Below, piece after piece: positions 25,001-36,969 of a stretch of DNA of 64,000 bases; position 1 is the stretch's first letter; each line of letters starts with the position of its first letter. Source of the stretch: Anaeramoeba flamelloides (taxonomy: Eukaryota; Metamonada; Anaeramoebidae); the NCBI GenBank assembly GCA_027625915.1, contig JANTQA010000047.1, positions 3,286,001 through 3,350,000 on the forward strand. Direction: 5' to 3'. The notes under the pieces were generated by a model. The model saw only the letters and a list, made by a program, of their open reading frames with translations, was not told where the DNA came from and ran no database searches. The translations under genes were made by a program, and so were the position numbers.

Positions 25001-28000
25001 TTTAGCCGGTTCGGCATTAATGAACTATTTTTTTTAACAAACTTTTTAAAATAATTTGATGGATTTAAAATAATTAACTGTTGAAAATTCTTTGACCAGC
25101 CATATGGGATAAGTTTTAAAAATTGATTACACCAGTATTTATTGATTTCGTTATTGCTTCCAAATAATGTACAATCAAATAATATGATATATGGCTGATT
25201 TACGATGGGCTCCATTAGGGTTAATCCATAATAGAGTAATAATTCATAATCACAATTCTGTTGTAAATTCCCTAAAATGATATAAACCACTTTTTGATTT
25301 TTTTTTGTTTGGGAATGGATATAAATAAAATTACGAAAATTTTCCAGTTTTTTTTGGATTGTTTGGTTATTCTTTTTTAAATTAATTTTTTCCTTTTTTT
25401 TCATTTTCTCGATAAATAATTGATATTTTTGATTTAATTTTTTATTATTTTTATTTACATTATTTTTTGACATTAGCAGTTGATTTTTGGAATTCTTTCT
25501 CCCTCGTAAATTATTTAAATGATTAACATTTTTTTGTGAATTATTATTATTATTCTCGTTATTAAGGTTATTATCTTTATCGTCAAGAGTATTGTCTTTA
25601 TTATTATTGCCCTTGTTTTTATTCTGATTTTGGAATTTTAAATCTTCTGTTGGCTTACCTAGCTGGGTTAAAATTAATACAAAGCTTTCTCCCTTTTTAA
25701 CTTCATTGGTATTTTTCAATCTTTTAAAATAGACACTTAAGTTTTGTAAATCAGAATATAAATACTCATGTAAATTAAATAAATCTTCATTATTAATTTC
25801 TTGATCAATTCCCAATTCATCCTCATCATCCTGATCCTGATCCTCATCATTCTTTTTCTCCTGATCATTCTTTTCCTCATCCTCATCATTCTTTTCCTCA
25901 TCATCATCATCCAAATCTTTGAATTGGTTTTCAAGTTCAATTAAATTAATATTTTTCACGCCTTCGCCTGTGGATAATTGGATAACGAATTGATTAAATT
26001 TCTCTTCATTATTGTCAATAACGGGGTTTAGTGGAATCATAAATTCTTCCTTAATGCCAAACCTAACACCATTGGCTAAATTTTGCAATGCCTTAGTTAT
26101 TAAAATCAATGCCCTTCTAACTTCAACTGGCAATCTTCCTGAAATGATTTGTAAATTTTCTGGAGAAATAATTAATGGGCAAATGAATCTTAAAAAGAAA
26201 AACCCAGCAATGACAATATTAGTACTATTTTCAAATTTCTTTTCAACAGATTTCTTCAAGATATTTGAGATCAAAAAAAATTCCTTGGGGATATTTTCTA
26301 CAGATGCAATTATGGTGCAAAAATATTGCTCAATCATTTCACTTAAATTTTTTAAGTTTTGCTCCAGGTTATCAGTTTCTTTCAATTTTAAAGGATCAAT
26401 TTCAACAGATATTTTTTCCTCCATGATCTTTTTTTGGGAAGACTTTATTAAATCCCCCAGTGTTTTTTGCAAGTATTCCTTGCCAATCAATCTAGTATGC
26501 GCACTAAGTATTTTGGAAGATAAGCTATTCCTTCTAAATAAGGAAGTGGGCTGATCAATTGGGTTTTTTTCTACTTCGTCATTGATCATGAATTTTAGTA
26601 ACTTGATGTGTAGGCCTTTTGAATAGTACAATTTGATTAAAATTTCTGCCATTTTGTCCATATCTGTGACATCAATTATTTCATTAATAGCCTTGATAAC
26701 CAAAAAATCTGTATCCAAGATCATTTCAATCATATTTTGATATTTATCCTCGAGGGTTTCCTTTAAATTATCAAATTCTGTTCCTCGGTTTAAAATGTTA
26801 GTAAATACATCAATGAATTCACTTCGCGTTTTCAAATGCTTGACATACCCCATTGGCAATGCATGATGTAGCCCTACACTTACATTTGCATGAAGCATAT
26901 TACTAAGGGCTATAACAGTTAATTGCGATAATTTTTCTTCCTCTTCATTAATTTTATTAAAATTGTTGCTATTGCTTCTTAACCGATCCAAAAGCTGTGT
27001 GAAAAAAGTAAAATACTGATAAAATAAATTGGATTTTTGCTTCAAGATCTCTTCCCCCGTGGGTTGATTGCTCCCACTGACCCAGGGCTTTTGCAATGGC
27101 AAGCCTTCCAATAATTCGGAAATTGCCTCCATATTGCTTAAATCTATTTTGTTCCAAATTTTTTTCATTTTAACCAAATCGTTATTGATTAGGATAAATT
27201 CGTTATTTACATTCTTAAAATTGTCATTGGAACTGTCTTGATTGCCCTTTTTATTATCCTTATTATGGAGTGATTTCATTAAATTTGAGGAATTTGATTT
27301 TATTAATTGGATACCAGTTTTTTTTTTATCAGAATTACTATTGTTATCATTATCTTGATTTTTTTTTTCATCTTTATCATTGCTTTTATCAGTGCCTTTT
27401 TTGCTTTCATGGGTTTCTTTCTTAATTTTCTTTTTTTCATTATTATTATTACCACTATTGCTATTGCTATTATTACCATTGCTATTATTATTGCTATTGC
27501 TATTACCACTATCGTCATTATGATCAAGATTGCTTGTATCTTTATTAATATCATTAATGATTTCAAAATTATGATTTTCAATTAATGTTATATTATTATC
27601 ACCATTATTATTATTTTTATTATTATTTTTATTATTTCTAATCTTTTTTTGAAAATCTGAAAACCATACCATTAGTAATTCAACCAATTCATTTCGAAAC
27701 ATTAATTCTCTTTTGAATAATATAAAATCCTTTTTTTCCATGAACAGTTTAATTAATTTACACATTTTGATTTTTATTTTATAATCTTTGATGTCTACAA
27801 TATATTTTGAAAAGGTGTTCATAATACAAATAAACAATTGTTCAATTTCAACATCAGCTAAGTCATCCATATCCAATGGCTGTTCAAAAATCCCTTTCAA
27901 TATGGAAATTAATTGATCAATTACTCTTATGGCGATCTCCGACTTTTTTTTTTTTTCAAAGATATGCTTTTTTGTTTTTTCCCAATAACTAAAATCGTTT

Positions 28001-29994
28001 TCAAATGTTTCTTGGAAAATTGAAAAAAAAATATGATATACAGATGAAGACATTTGAATGATTACCCTAACGACTGTTTCCTGGATATATGGTATATCTG
28101 AGATAATTAAATCAATTATTTCATTTAAAAAATCATAAATTATTTTCTCTCTAATTGATTTTTTGATTAATCCATTTTTTGGATATATATTTTCTTCGTT
28201 CTCATTATTATTATTATTGTTGTTGTTATTAAAATTTTTTTTGACAATAGTTTTTGCCACTGTAGCTAAAGAAGTTAAAAATCCCAAATAATTTTCCCAT
28301 TCAATTCTTTCAATTTCCTGATTATATTCATCAATGTTATCTTTAGTTTTACTTTTTATTGATTTTTTTTCATTTTCAATTTTCTCATAAATTAAAGTCT
28401 CATATTTCATAATTCTTTTAGTTTTTTTTTGAAATTTAAGATAAATTTTTTCCCAAGCGGGTATATTCCCAGAAGTGGAATTTTCAATTTTCCTAAAAAT
28501 TAGTTGAATGTTTTTTTGTTGGACAATTCTACTTGAGAAGTATTGCCCACAATTAGTCATGTTCTTGTATTTTAAATAGCTAATGCAAATGGAATTATTG
28601 ACATTATCAAAATCATCAAAAATCGTAATTTCGTTACACAAGCTTTCAAAGCATTGAATTGCCTGCGTGACAATCTCTGTATCGCTATTACAAAGCAGCA
28701 TCAACAATGCCGTTTCCAATCGGGTATTTGCCTGGTCGTGTGATGTCTTGATCCTTTCTTCGATCTCTTCCTTTTTAAGTACAGAAACAAAGTATTCATT
28801 CCTTTTGGTTAGAATATCATCTAACAAATTTAGCCATAGCTTTGTTTGCTCTTGTGTAATTTTTTTCGAATTTATAATCAAATTTGAGATCGATAAGGCA
28901 ATCATCGAATTCAATTCCATAAATGTCTGTTGTTCAAATGATCTGCTCCATTTCTTTATATATTGAGACTTGTGGAAAATCTTTAATACATTGCTCGCTT
29001 GGTATGTTATTTCGTTACTTAGGGATGTGTCAAGGCATTTTAATAAAGTGTTGATTAAATTTTTACATTGTGTTATTTGGATTTCCGGTTTGTTTTCCTT
29101 AGTGACAATATAGTCAATTAGTGCAAAATCTGGTGAAGACTGGAATAATTTCAAAAATAATTCCACAATTTCCATTTTTAAACTTACTTGCTCCATTATT
29201 TCTCTTTCCTTTTTCTTCATATTTGGATTTAATGTTTGCGATTTTAAAGATCCAGTTTTGCCCAACTTTAATTGTGTGTTTTTAATATTGTTTATTATTT
29301 CGGCATATCTGTAAAAAATTGTTTTGATTTCAATGGCCTTGGAATAGCTTTGTCCAATGCCAGGATTCCAGGCAAGTTTCTCCTCTTTGGAAATAATTAA
29401 TAAACTTTGTACCAAGATCTTTTTATAAATCACCGAACTGCTTTCTTTTAAACACACCGTAAATAATTCAGAAATGCACTCATAGGGGCTCAATCGGTAC
29501 GATGCAATTAAAAACTGTACTAATAATTCACTTCCTAATAACTTTGGTTTCTCACTGAAAAAGAGCCTTTCTCTTAACATCTTCTCAATTCCGGGCGCAA
29601 TAACTCTCAGTCCAGACATTGATTTTTTGCCCACATACGTGGCTGCCCGACATATATCAACTAAGCATTGTGTGGCAATCTCCTTTTTTAATTTGGTTCC
29701 CTTAATGAACGTCGTTTTTAATTCCTCTAAAAAGATGGCCTTGACAGATTTTTGAAACCCTTTATTTTCTTTTGCAATGTCCAATAAAGTGTCGGGGCAA
29801 ATCACCAAGAGCATCGTTAATAGTGGCTTGTAATATGGCCTTTGCTTCTTTTTCGCACTGTTTTGTAGTTCTAATGATTTGTCAAATAAGACACCAGGGT
29901 TGCCACTTAAAGTTTTACCAGACCTACAAAATTCTGTAAATTGGCTTGGGTGGAAATCAATCCAATTCCAAATAGCTTTTGATTTGTTTTTTTG

Positions 29995-30030
<36 letters not shown>

Positions 30031-33000
30031 CATTTTGAGAATTTTGGATTTGTGATTGTGATGAATTAAAGATAAATAGTTTGGATTGTTTAAAAATATA
30101 TAGAGAGACTTGGTTTTAGATATTTGGTAAAATTATGAATTTCAAATGTTTTCTTACATTTTATAAAGTTTATGATATTTGTGAAAACATGTTTAAATAA
30201 GAATTCCTTAAAAGATATTTATCTTTGATCCGAAATGTCTAAAAATGAAAATTTAATGTTTATTTTCTTTTTTTACTTTATTTTTTGTGATAAAAATGTG
30301 ATAACTTATCATACATCATAAGAGATTATATCATTGATTATTTTTAGAAAGGTTCCAAAGCATTTGTGAATTTTTTATTTTTTAATTGATGTTAATTTTG
30401 GTTGATTACTATTAATTTTGTTCACAAAAAAACAAGTAATAACAGCACAAAATTTCAAAATTTTGTATTTCGGGGAGGAAAAATTAAACAGCATGAAATT
30501 GACTTGTAAATATCATAAATAGGGAAGAATTATGTATGGAAAAAAACAAATTCCTCTTTCACCAATTAATTCTAATGAAAAAAAATCCATTCATTCACTT
30601 TTGAAATTAAATAATTTAATGATCAAGTAGTGAAAATGGATTTAAAAATATTATGATTTTGAAAAGAGCAGAAAAATTTGAAAAAGAAAGATCTTGTTTT
30701 CTTTTTGAATCAAAATAATTTTTTAGTCTTAATTGATACATTCTTAAATTTTCCCAAACAGATATTTGTTCTCTTTTTTAATAAAGCTTTAATGGTGTGG
30801 TGTAAAGTGGTAAAAAAAAAAAAAAAAATACTTTAAAATATTTTGTCAATGATCAGAATTTCAATTTTATTAGTTTCATGTTAATAGAAGTACTTGAGTG
30901 TTTTTAAGAAATTTTTTAGTTTTTATTTTTGTTTCTTTTTAAAGTAATTTTTTTTAAACATATAAAGTACTATCCAAGTTTGCGGATTAGAAACAATTTA
31001 AATTCTGGTATATTATTCAATACTAATCATCTAATTGATTCTCTGTTAAATAAAATTCAAAATTTTGAAAATTTTCGATTTTGATTTGAAAATTATTTTT
31101 TTTCATCTAAAAAATGTTTGGAATTTCTTTTAGAAGAATTCAAAGAAATCAATTTAAAATCGATTTTGGTTACCCCTATTTCTGGTTCTCTTGTCATGAT
31201 ATTCAAGTATTTTATACTCTCGCCCTAAGCATTATAATACTGTCATTTTCCTATTAAGAAATAAAATTTTTTTATTTAAATTTTCAAAAGTTTTTCTTGT
31301 TTGTGTTGAAAAAAGCACAAAGATCTTTGCAAAAGCCAATTGGAAATAAGAATTTTCGAGATTTAATTAAGCTCTTCCTTATTGAACTTTGTGGTTAAAT
31401 TTTGTATTTTTATTACTTTGAATTTAACAGAGCTTTAAAAAGAAGTGTATAGAATTTGGCATAATAGGATTTTGGTTTTCGATCCTTTTCAAGGAAAATT
31501 TCGAATTTGGGAAGGAGAAAATGGGTTTTTGCCCAAATGATAAAATTTTGAAAAAAGCAATGAAATTACAATATCAACAATTTCTATTGGCTTGGAATTC
31601 TTTAAAGTCAATAAACATGTTGTTACACATAAAAGTACTATTGTATGATAATCAAATTTATATATTCCTTCAAGATATTCATTAATTACAGATTTAACTT
31701 TTGTGTATGTTGATAGTATACTCTTGGGAAAGTCTCTCTTTCTTCTCAAACTAGGAAGAAATCTTGCAAAAAAGTTGAGTGTATAATTAGTGAATATCCT
31801 TAAATCAATTTTAATCACAAAAACCATTTTTATGAGTAAAATAATAGGATATACTTGAGTAGTATTGAAACGGGTGTTTAAAATATTTCCGAAAATCCCC
31901 GAAAATAAAAAATACCCTAAAATTTTTTAACAGCTAAAAAACACTTTTTGAAAAACTTCTAAGGAATCTTAGTGCACGTATACTCAGTTTAATGGTAAAA
32001 TAAAAATTTTGCTTTAATATAAAATTTTTACTTTTTTTTTGAATTTTCTTCTTTAAACTCTCCTCTAAAGGGTTTTTGGTACCTTTTAAGTAGATTTGAG
32101 TTTGTTAGTATTTATTAGGGTAAATGTATGTGTGTGCCAGGATATTCGTATGAGTAGGTGTGGGTTTTATGTTTAGATTAAATCAATTTCGTTTCTAGGA
32201 ATGGAAAGTTAAATTAGGTTGTGGTCTTGGGTATAGGAGGGTACGTATATGCTCGGTTAGATATTACTCGGTTATTTTTGGATTATATTTTAAGATTACA
32301 AAATTATGAGTAATGATACACAATTAGAAAATTTCTTTACAAAGACATTTTACCTCCTTTGATAATACCATTCTAAAGTGATCAGAAATGTTATTCAACT
32401 AAGATATCAATTCCTTTCACACAAAATGGGTTGAATACTATTCACTAAAATTTAAAATTTTTTGAAGGTTATATTTTTTCAGAAAAAAATTTTTTTCGAC
32501 AATAAAATTCGTAATTTACTGTTAAACTGAGTATATTGGCACTAGGGTTTCTTAAAAGTTGTTCAAAAATTGTTTTTTTAGTGGTTATAAAATTTTCGTG
32601 AAGTTTTCGGGGATACTGATAAATTCCAATAAATATCTGAAAATTTTTACTTCATTTTCCATTTTTAAAAATTGTTTTACACAAGCTTTGTAGAAAGTAT
32701 TTTATTCGTTTAAATGTTAAAAAACTTTATAAAATTGGTTGGGATTCAAAAAGTTCATTCTCTTGAGTTGTTTTAAAAGTTGAGATATGAGATTACAAAA
32801 TGGGAAATTGAAGGAAAAATTATACCAAATTTATTTGAATTTATCAGTATTTGATAGATTCTATTGAGATCTTTGAAAATGAAACCAACCTTCGAAAATT
32901 GTTCCTCAAAAGTCATTTGATAAAAGTTTCCAATGTATTCTGGAAATAGGTCTCCTGAAGTTTGTCAACTTTTTTAAAAACAATATGATGATTCCAGAAA

Positions 33001-33280
33001 AAAAGTGAGAAATTGATTTTTGTCAAATTGACTTTTTTGGATTTTTTGATGTTCTGATTTTTTCTATTCATTTGAAATTGGCTTTAAGGGTTTGGTAGTA
33101 TTGAATGGGTACCAATTCAGTTTGAACAATTTGGGTTTCAGATATCTTGATTGAACAGTAAAGAATAAGTAGAATAATATTTGAAAAATTTTTTTTTCAA
33201 CTACCATTCTTCAATTAAAATCGAATTAACAATTTTTTTCCGTTTGGTTAACCCAATTCGGAGAGAATCAAAAAAACAAA

Positions 33281-33320
<40 letters not shown>

Positions 33321-34180
33321 AGAATAGTATCAAATGAATTTACCTTGTCTAATTAAGGAAGACAATTTAATCTGAATGTCCTTTTTAAAAGAGCCCATTA
33401 AAACGCCAACATCACCTAACATAATGGAAAGGTGATTTTGATCATAGTCAAGGTATTTCATCAAGTTCAATTCTTCAATATTTTCTACCTCAGAATTACG
33501 ATCGCGTGCGCTTTCAAAAATTGAAGTTATCTTTGACCAAAGGACTTGGAAATTAGCATGTGACAGGAAAGTAAATACTCTTCCTGAATATTTCTCGATC
33601 ATCTCTGAATATTCATCATGCTCTCTTGAAAACAGGATTTCACACATTATTTTAGCAAGAGACTTTGCAGTTTTCTCTCCAAAGATCTGTTTTTTGTTGT
33701 TTTTGGAATACTGCCGAATTTCTAAATACGACTTTTAGTGTGGAGAATTTGTTTTTATTTATTATTGATCGTTTGTTATTCGTTTTTGATGGTTAAGTTC
33801 ACAAAATGAAAATTTGTTTTGAATCAAAAAGAAAAAAAAAAAAAAAAAATTACTTTTTTAAAAATAAATTCAAGAGAATCAATAATACACTCCATAACAA
33901 TAATAAAGGACTGTTCAAGATAACTAAACTTGAAGTCTTCCTTTCTGTGATTTTGCTTTGCTAATAAAGTCAAGAGATTTGCAAGCTCAAAGCATACCTC
34001 CTCAACTATGGTATGTGAAAAGATGACTAGGGTTTCCATCTCTAAAGAGAAATTCTTTTGGATGACCTCCCTCGGAGAGAAAAATGCAATCGAAGACGCT
34101 GCTGTTTTGTAATTAAAGATTGGAAGAAAGGACTGAATTCTGTTGACAATTTCTTTGATCGCTTTTTTGGGTGAGTCCAT
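22093..34180 (-). CDS. NF1: Neurofibromin-type Ras GTPase-activating protein
   Basis: Neurofibromin stimulates GTP hydrolysis by Ras at membranes. Exons on the minus strand: 34180-33854, 33731-33344 and 29975-22093, giving 2865 residues against about 2820-2840 in human. Exons 1-2 match the human N-terminus (NCR block NLMKYLDYDQ). The junction restores RQ-AIWNWIDFHP (human EKAFWNWVENYP). GAP domain lies at about 1300-1640. The arginine finger is Arg1386 in SLFRRNSLSSK and the FLR arginine is Arg1501 in FLRFICPLIISP. Their 115-residue spacing equals human Arg1276/Arg1391, so the domain is probably active. A Sec14-PH module (about 1780-2020) and a HEAT-like C-terminus with PRAFVVFGVIS follow. 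Asn/Ser-, Asp/Glu- and Lys/Asn-rich inserts lie near 1017-1170, 1588-1628, 1683-1733 and 2167-2210. The poly-Lys reading just upstream of exon 3 is intronic. The C-terminal tail is shorter than in animals. Confidence 0.95.
31490..31640 (-). repeat. Segment repeated in PGM2 intron 2
   Basis: Read on the minus strand, about 120 bases here match about 7860-7990 on the plus strand, including ACTTTAAAGAATTCCAAG, CATTTTCTCCTT and CCAAATTCGAAATTT. In this copy the segment lies in a 112-codon open frame with hydrophobic stretches; in the PGM2 intron the equivalent frame is interrupted. I infer a fragment of a repeated element, class unknown. Confidence 0.55.
31885..32625. mobile_element. Inverted-repeat element in NF1 intron 2
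   Basis: The outer arms (about 31885-32035 and 32490-32625) are imperfect inverses of each other. Shared landmarks are TCCCCGAAAA at the outer end and ATACTCAGTTTAA further in. The interior (about 32095-32275) is strikingly G/T-rich on the plus strand and less AT-rich than the flanks. No coding frame is visible. It is probably a non-autonomous TIR element; the target duplication is not clear. Confidence 0.6.
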
Positions 34181-35778
34181 TCTTTATAATCCTTTTGATC
34201 TTTACAAAGAAAAAAAAAAAAAAATTTCAAAAATTCGAAAAAATAAAAAAGGTTTCTGATTGGGTTACAGAGAAACAATTTTTTCAAAATTTCAGAAAAC
34301 TTTTTTAAAAGTCTTGTTTGGAGACTCTTTTGCAGAAATAATCAGAGATTTTTTAGTTTTTTTTCTCCTATAAATGGCTCAACTTCAAATTTATTTTCAT
34401 TATTTAGACTTTCTCAATTTTCGGAATGATAATGACGTTAGTGTCTAAAAGAAATTGAGGAGTGTTCAAAAGTTTTAAGGAGCAATATCATTTTTCCTTT
34501 CGTTTCTTTAGAAAGGTTTCAAAAGAAGAAAGAAATTCTTTTTTGGAGGTTTTTATTCGGTATTTAAATTCGATTTTTGAAGTTTTCCCAAGAGATAGAG
34601 TGATCTTGACCAGTTTTGTTTTGTTCTAATTTTGTTTTTAATACTCTTGAGTGTTTAAATTTTATTAGTCAATTTTAGTCTTGTTTTTGTTAGATCAACA
34701 AAATAATTTTCTTCTGTGTCTAAAAAAACACACCTCATGGATGCTATTACATTTAATATTTTTTGAACTCAGTTATATTTTAAATTGAAAAATAAATGGG
34801 AAAAAATTTTGTAGCTTTTTTCTTAATTGTTTTTGTGTATAATTTCGAGTTTTTTTCAAAAGTAGATTATAATTAGGGATCACTATTTATTTGTTTGACC
34901 CTTTTTTGGTCTATATTGGGTGGTCTCATAATCCTAAATGAAAGTCAATTTTCGAAATTAAACGATCTAATGCTGAAATTTTGTACCATTTGAATTTGTT
35001 GACAAGTTAAATAATGAAAAACGAAATTTTTTACTGTCTTTGAAAAAATTGAGAATTTGAAAAGTAATAATTTTACTTGGATTCTTTTACAAATTTTTTC
35101 ATTTTTTGGAAACATGAAAATTACTTTTTAAAACTTTAAACAATAAAATATTTTTGACTGAATAGATCAGAATTTCAAATATAAACTTTAGTTAAACTTC
35201 TATCAAATTTTCATTTATTTAATCGCCTATGTCTCAATTAGTTTTATTTGCTGAAATTTTGATTATATAGTGATCAAAATAATGTGCGAAAATACTATAA
35301 TCCCTGTTTCAAAATATAATACACGCTTTTTTTTTTTCTTGTTCCAATGTATTCTCCAAGAATACCACATAGTATACCTGAGTTCAAATCAATTTTGAAA
35401 GTAAACTCTTTGATATTTTTATTAAAATTTAAATTAATAATGCAATTTGTTCCAAATTTTTCATAATATTCTCAATTTTTTTGAAATTTTTTGATTTTAT
35501 TGATGGTTAAAATTTTATAAAATAATTAACTCAATTTTTTGAGATATAAATATTCCCGTTTGATCTTTCATTTTTATAATTTCTATTTTAAGAGTAGAAC
35601 TTTATGAAACCAATACCATATTTAATTATGGTTTATTGTCGATTTCTTTCAACAGTTGATGTATAGGTCTTCTATAACAAAAACAAGCTTTTTATTTTGA
35701 AATACGTATTAAACTTTTCTGCAGGTTTTATTTGAACAACAGTATTGATAAATCCAAAAAAATTAAAAAAAATTTATA
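34181..35778. other. Divergent NF1/Vps36 spacer, proximal half
   Basis: The two flanking genes are transcribed away from each other, so this spacer must hold both promoters. About 35165-35275 is an inverse fragment of repeat LDR-2. No specific promoter element can be assigned. Confidence 0.5.
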
Positions 35779-35981
35779 ACATCAGTTCCACTTCTAAGGT
35801 ACAAAATTTCAAGGATATTTAAGGACTCAAAAAATCCTAAATTAAGGCACAATTTTTTTGAATTGTTGTTTTACATTTAGTATTGTGCTTATATACGAAT
35901 TTTGTACTTTAATTTGAAATTTTAATTGTAGCTTAATTTTTGTATAAAGTTTGTGTCTAAAAAGTGGATCTTACTGAGGGT
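35777..35981. mobile_element. MITE family A, copy 3 (old)
   Basis: About 200 bp aligning end to end with the copy at 2603-2799 but more diverged. The left end contains CAGTTCCACTTCTAAGG and the right end AAAAAGTGGATCTTACTGA. No coding capacity. Confidence 0.65.
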
Positions 35982-36045
35982 ATATATCCATTTTTAAAAA
36001 TTGAATAACCTAATTAATAAACAATTATTAGAAAAAGAATATTTT

Positions 36046-36290
36046 GAAGATTCAATTTTTAATACAAAGTTTCTTTTACATTTTAAACAACAAAAATCTT
36101 AAATTAAAGAACAAAATTCAAATTCTAGTAAAATAAATTGTATAAAAAAAATTCCAAAAAATATACCTTAATTTGAGATTTTTTAGTGATTAAATTTACT
36201 TCAAAGTTTGTCACTTAAAACTGGAACTGACTGTATTTTCAAGATTCAATTTTTAATACAAAGTTTCTTTGACATTTTAAACAATAAAAA
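36046..36290. mobile_element. MITE family A, copy 4, bracketed by a flank duplication
   Basis: The right half and right end of a family A MITE are clear (ending GGAACTGACTG at 36233, then TA), but the left end is missing. In its place, 36046-36095 is a near-identical direct copy of the DNA just right of the element (36240-36290), with landmarks TTCAATTTTTAATACAAAG and CATTTTAAACAA. The structure looks like an aberrant insertion, a tandem duplication or gene conversion. Confidence 0.65.
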
Positions 36291-36632
36291 GTTGTCTCAA
36301 AACTGATTAACAAAATGTCTAACAATCAAGAATTAGATAAAAATTTTCAGACACTTTTTTTAATGTTAAAAGGAAAAAAATTTTCAATTCAATTTTTTCC
36401 TTTTATTACAAATAGAGTTTTTTAATTAATGAGCTGTTATTTGTGATCTCTCTTTATTTGTTTGACACTTTTTATTGTTTATTTATTGTTCTCTTTATTA
36501 ACTATGCATTGATCTCTAAATGAAAGTGCTTTGGGAGTAACAAGAAAAAGAAAAACAATTGAAATTATCTCCAATTGAAATACCTATTCCTTGTTCAAAA
36601 AAAAAAAACTTACTTTTACCAAGTTATTCACC

Positions 36633-36880
36633 TTTTACACACACCTCCACTTTAAAAGTGTTTTAAAGTATTTGAAAGGTTTATAAAGTGTGAAAAAGTG
36701 TTTGTAAATTATCTGAAACTGTTTGAAAGACTCAAAGCTTTGTCAAAGTTGTGATAATTTGAAGTCGATTATTAAAAAAAAATTTACTGACTTTTATCTA
36801 AATTTCAAACACCGAATCCTACCATTTACACACCTTTCAAATACTTTAAAACACTTTTAAAGGGGAGGTGTGCTAAAAAA
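36633..36880. mobile_element. Foldback element upstream of Vps36
   Basis: The left arm (about 36637-36695: ACACCTCC, then TTTAAAAGTGTTTTAAAG and TATTTGAAAGG) pairs with a nearly identical inverse arm (about 36822-36876, ending GGGGAGGTGTG). A related but decayed piece lies at about 57890-58020. It ends about 95 bp before the Vps36 start codon, so it may contribute promoter or 5' UTR sequence. Confidence 0.7.
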
Positions 36881-36969
36881 GCGAAAAACTTTGAAAAAGT
36901 CCTGAGATTTATTTGTGGTGAGTCGAAGAAACCTTTTTATCATTTTTATGTTTTTTTTGTTTTTGTGAA

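Larger units (their letters stand above)
29976..33343 (-). other. NF1 intron 2, 3368 nt
   Basis: Donor GTAAAT at 33343-33338; the acceptor CAAAAG ends at 29976 after an A-rich run rather than a pyrimidine tract. The intron contains a large inverted-repeat element (31885-32625), a segment shared with PGM2 intron 2 (31490-31640) and a 112-codon minus-strand open frame (31489-31827) that I do not recognise. The remainder is low-complexity DNA. Confidence 0.85.

Noticed and set aside
29976-30033. A Met followed by poly-Lys as the N-terminus of the NF1 product
   Set aside because: It lies upstream of the splice acceptor ending at 29976, is coded by a homopolymer A run, and has no counterpart in neurofibromin. 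Two upstream exons supply the true N-terminus in phase.
35376-35395. A tRNA B-box-like GAGTTCAAATC
   Set aside because: No A box at a suitable distance upstream and no cloverleaf can be drawn.
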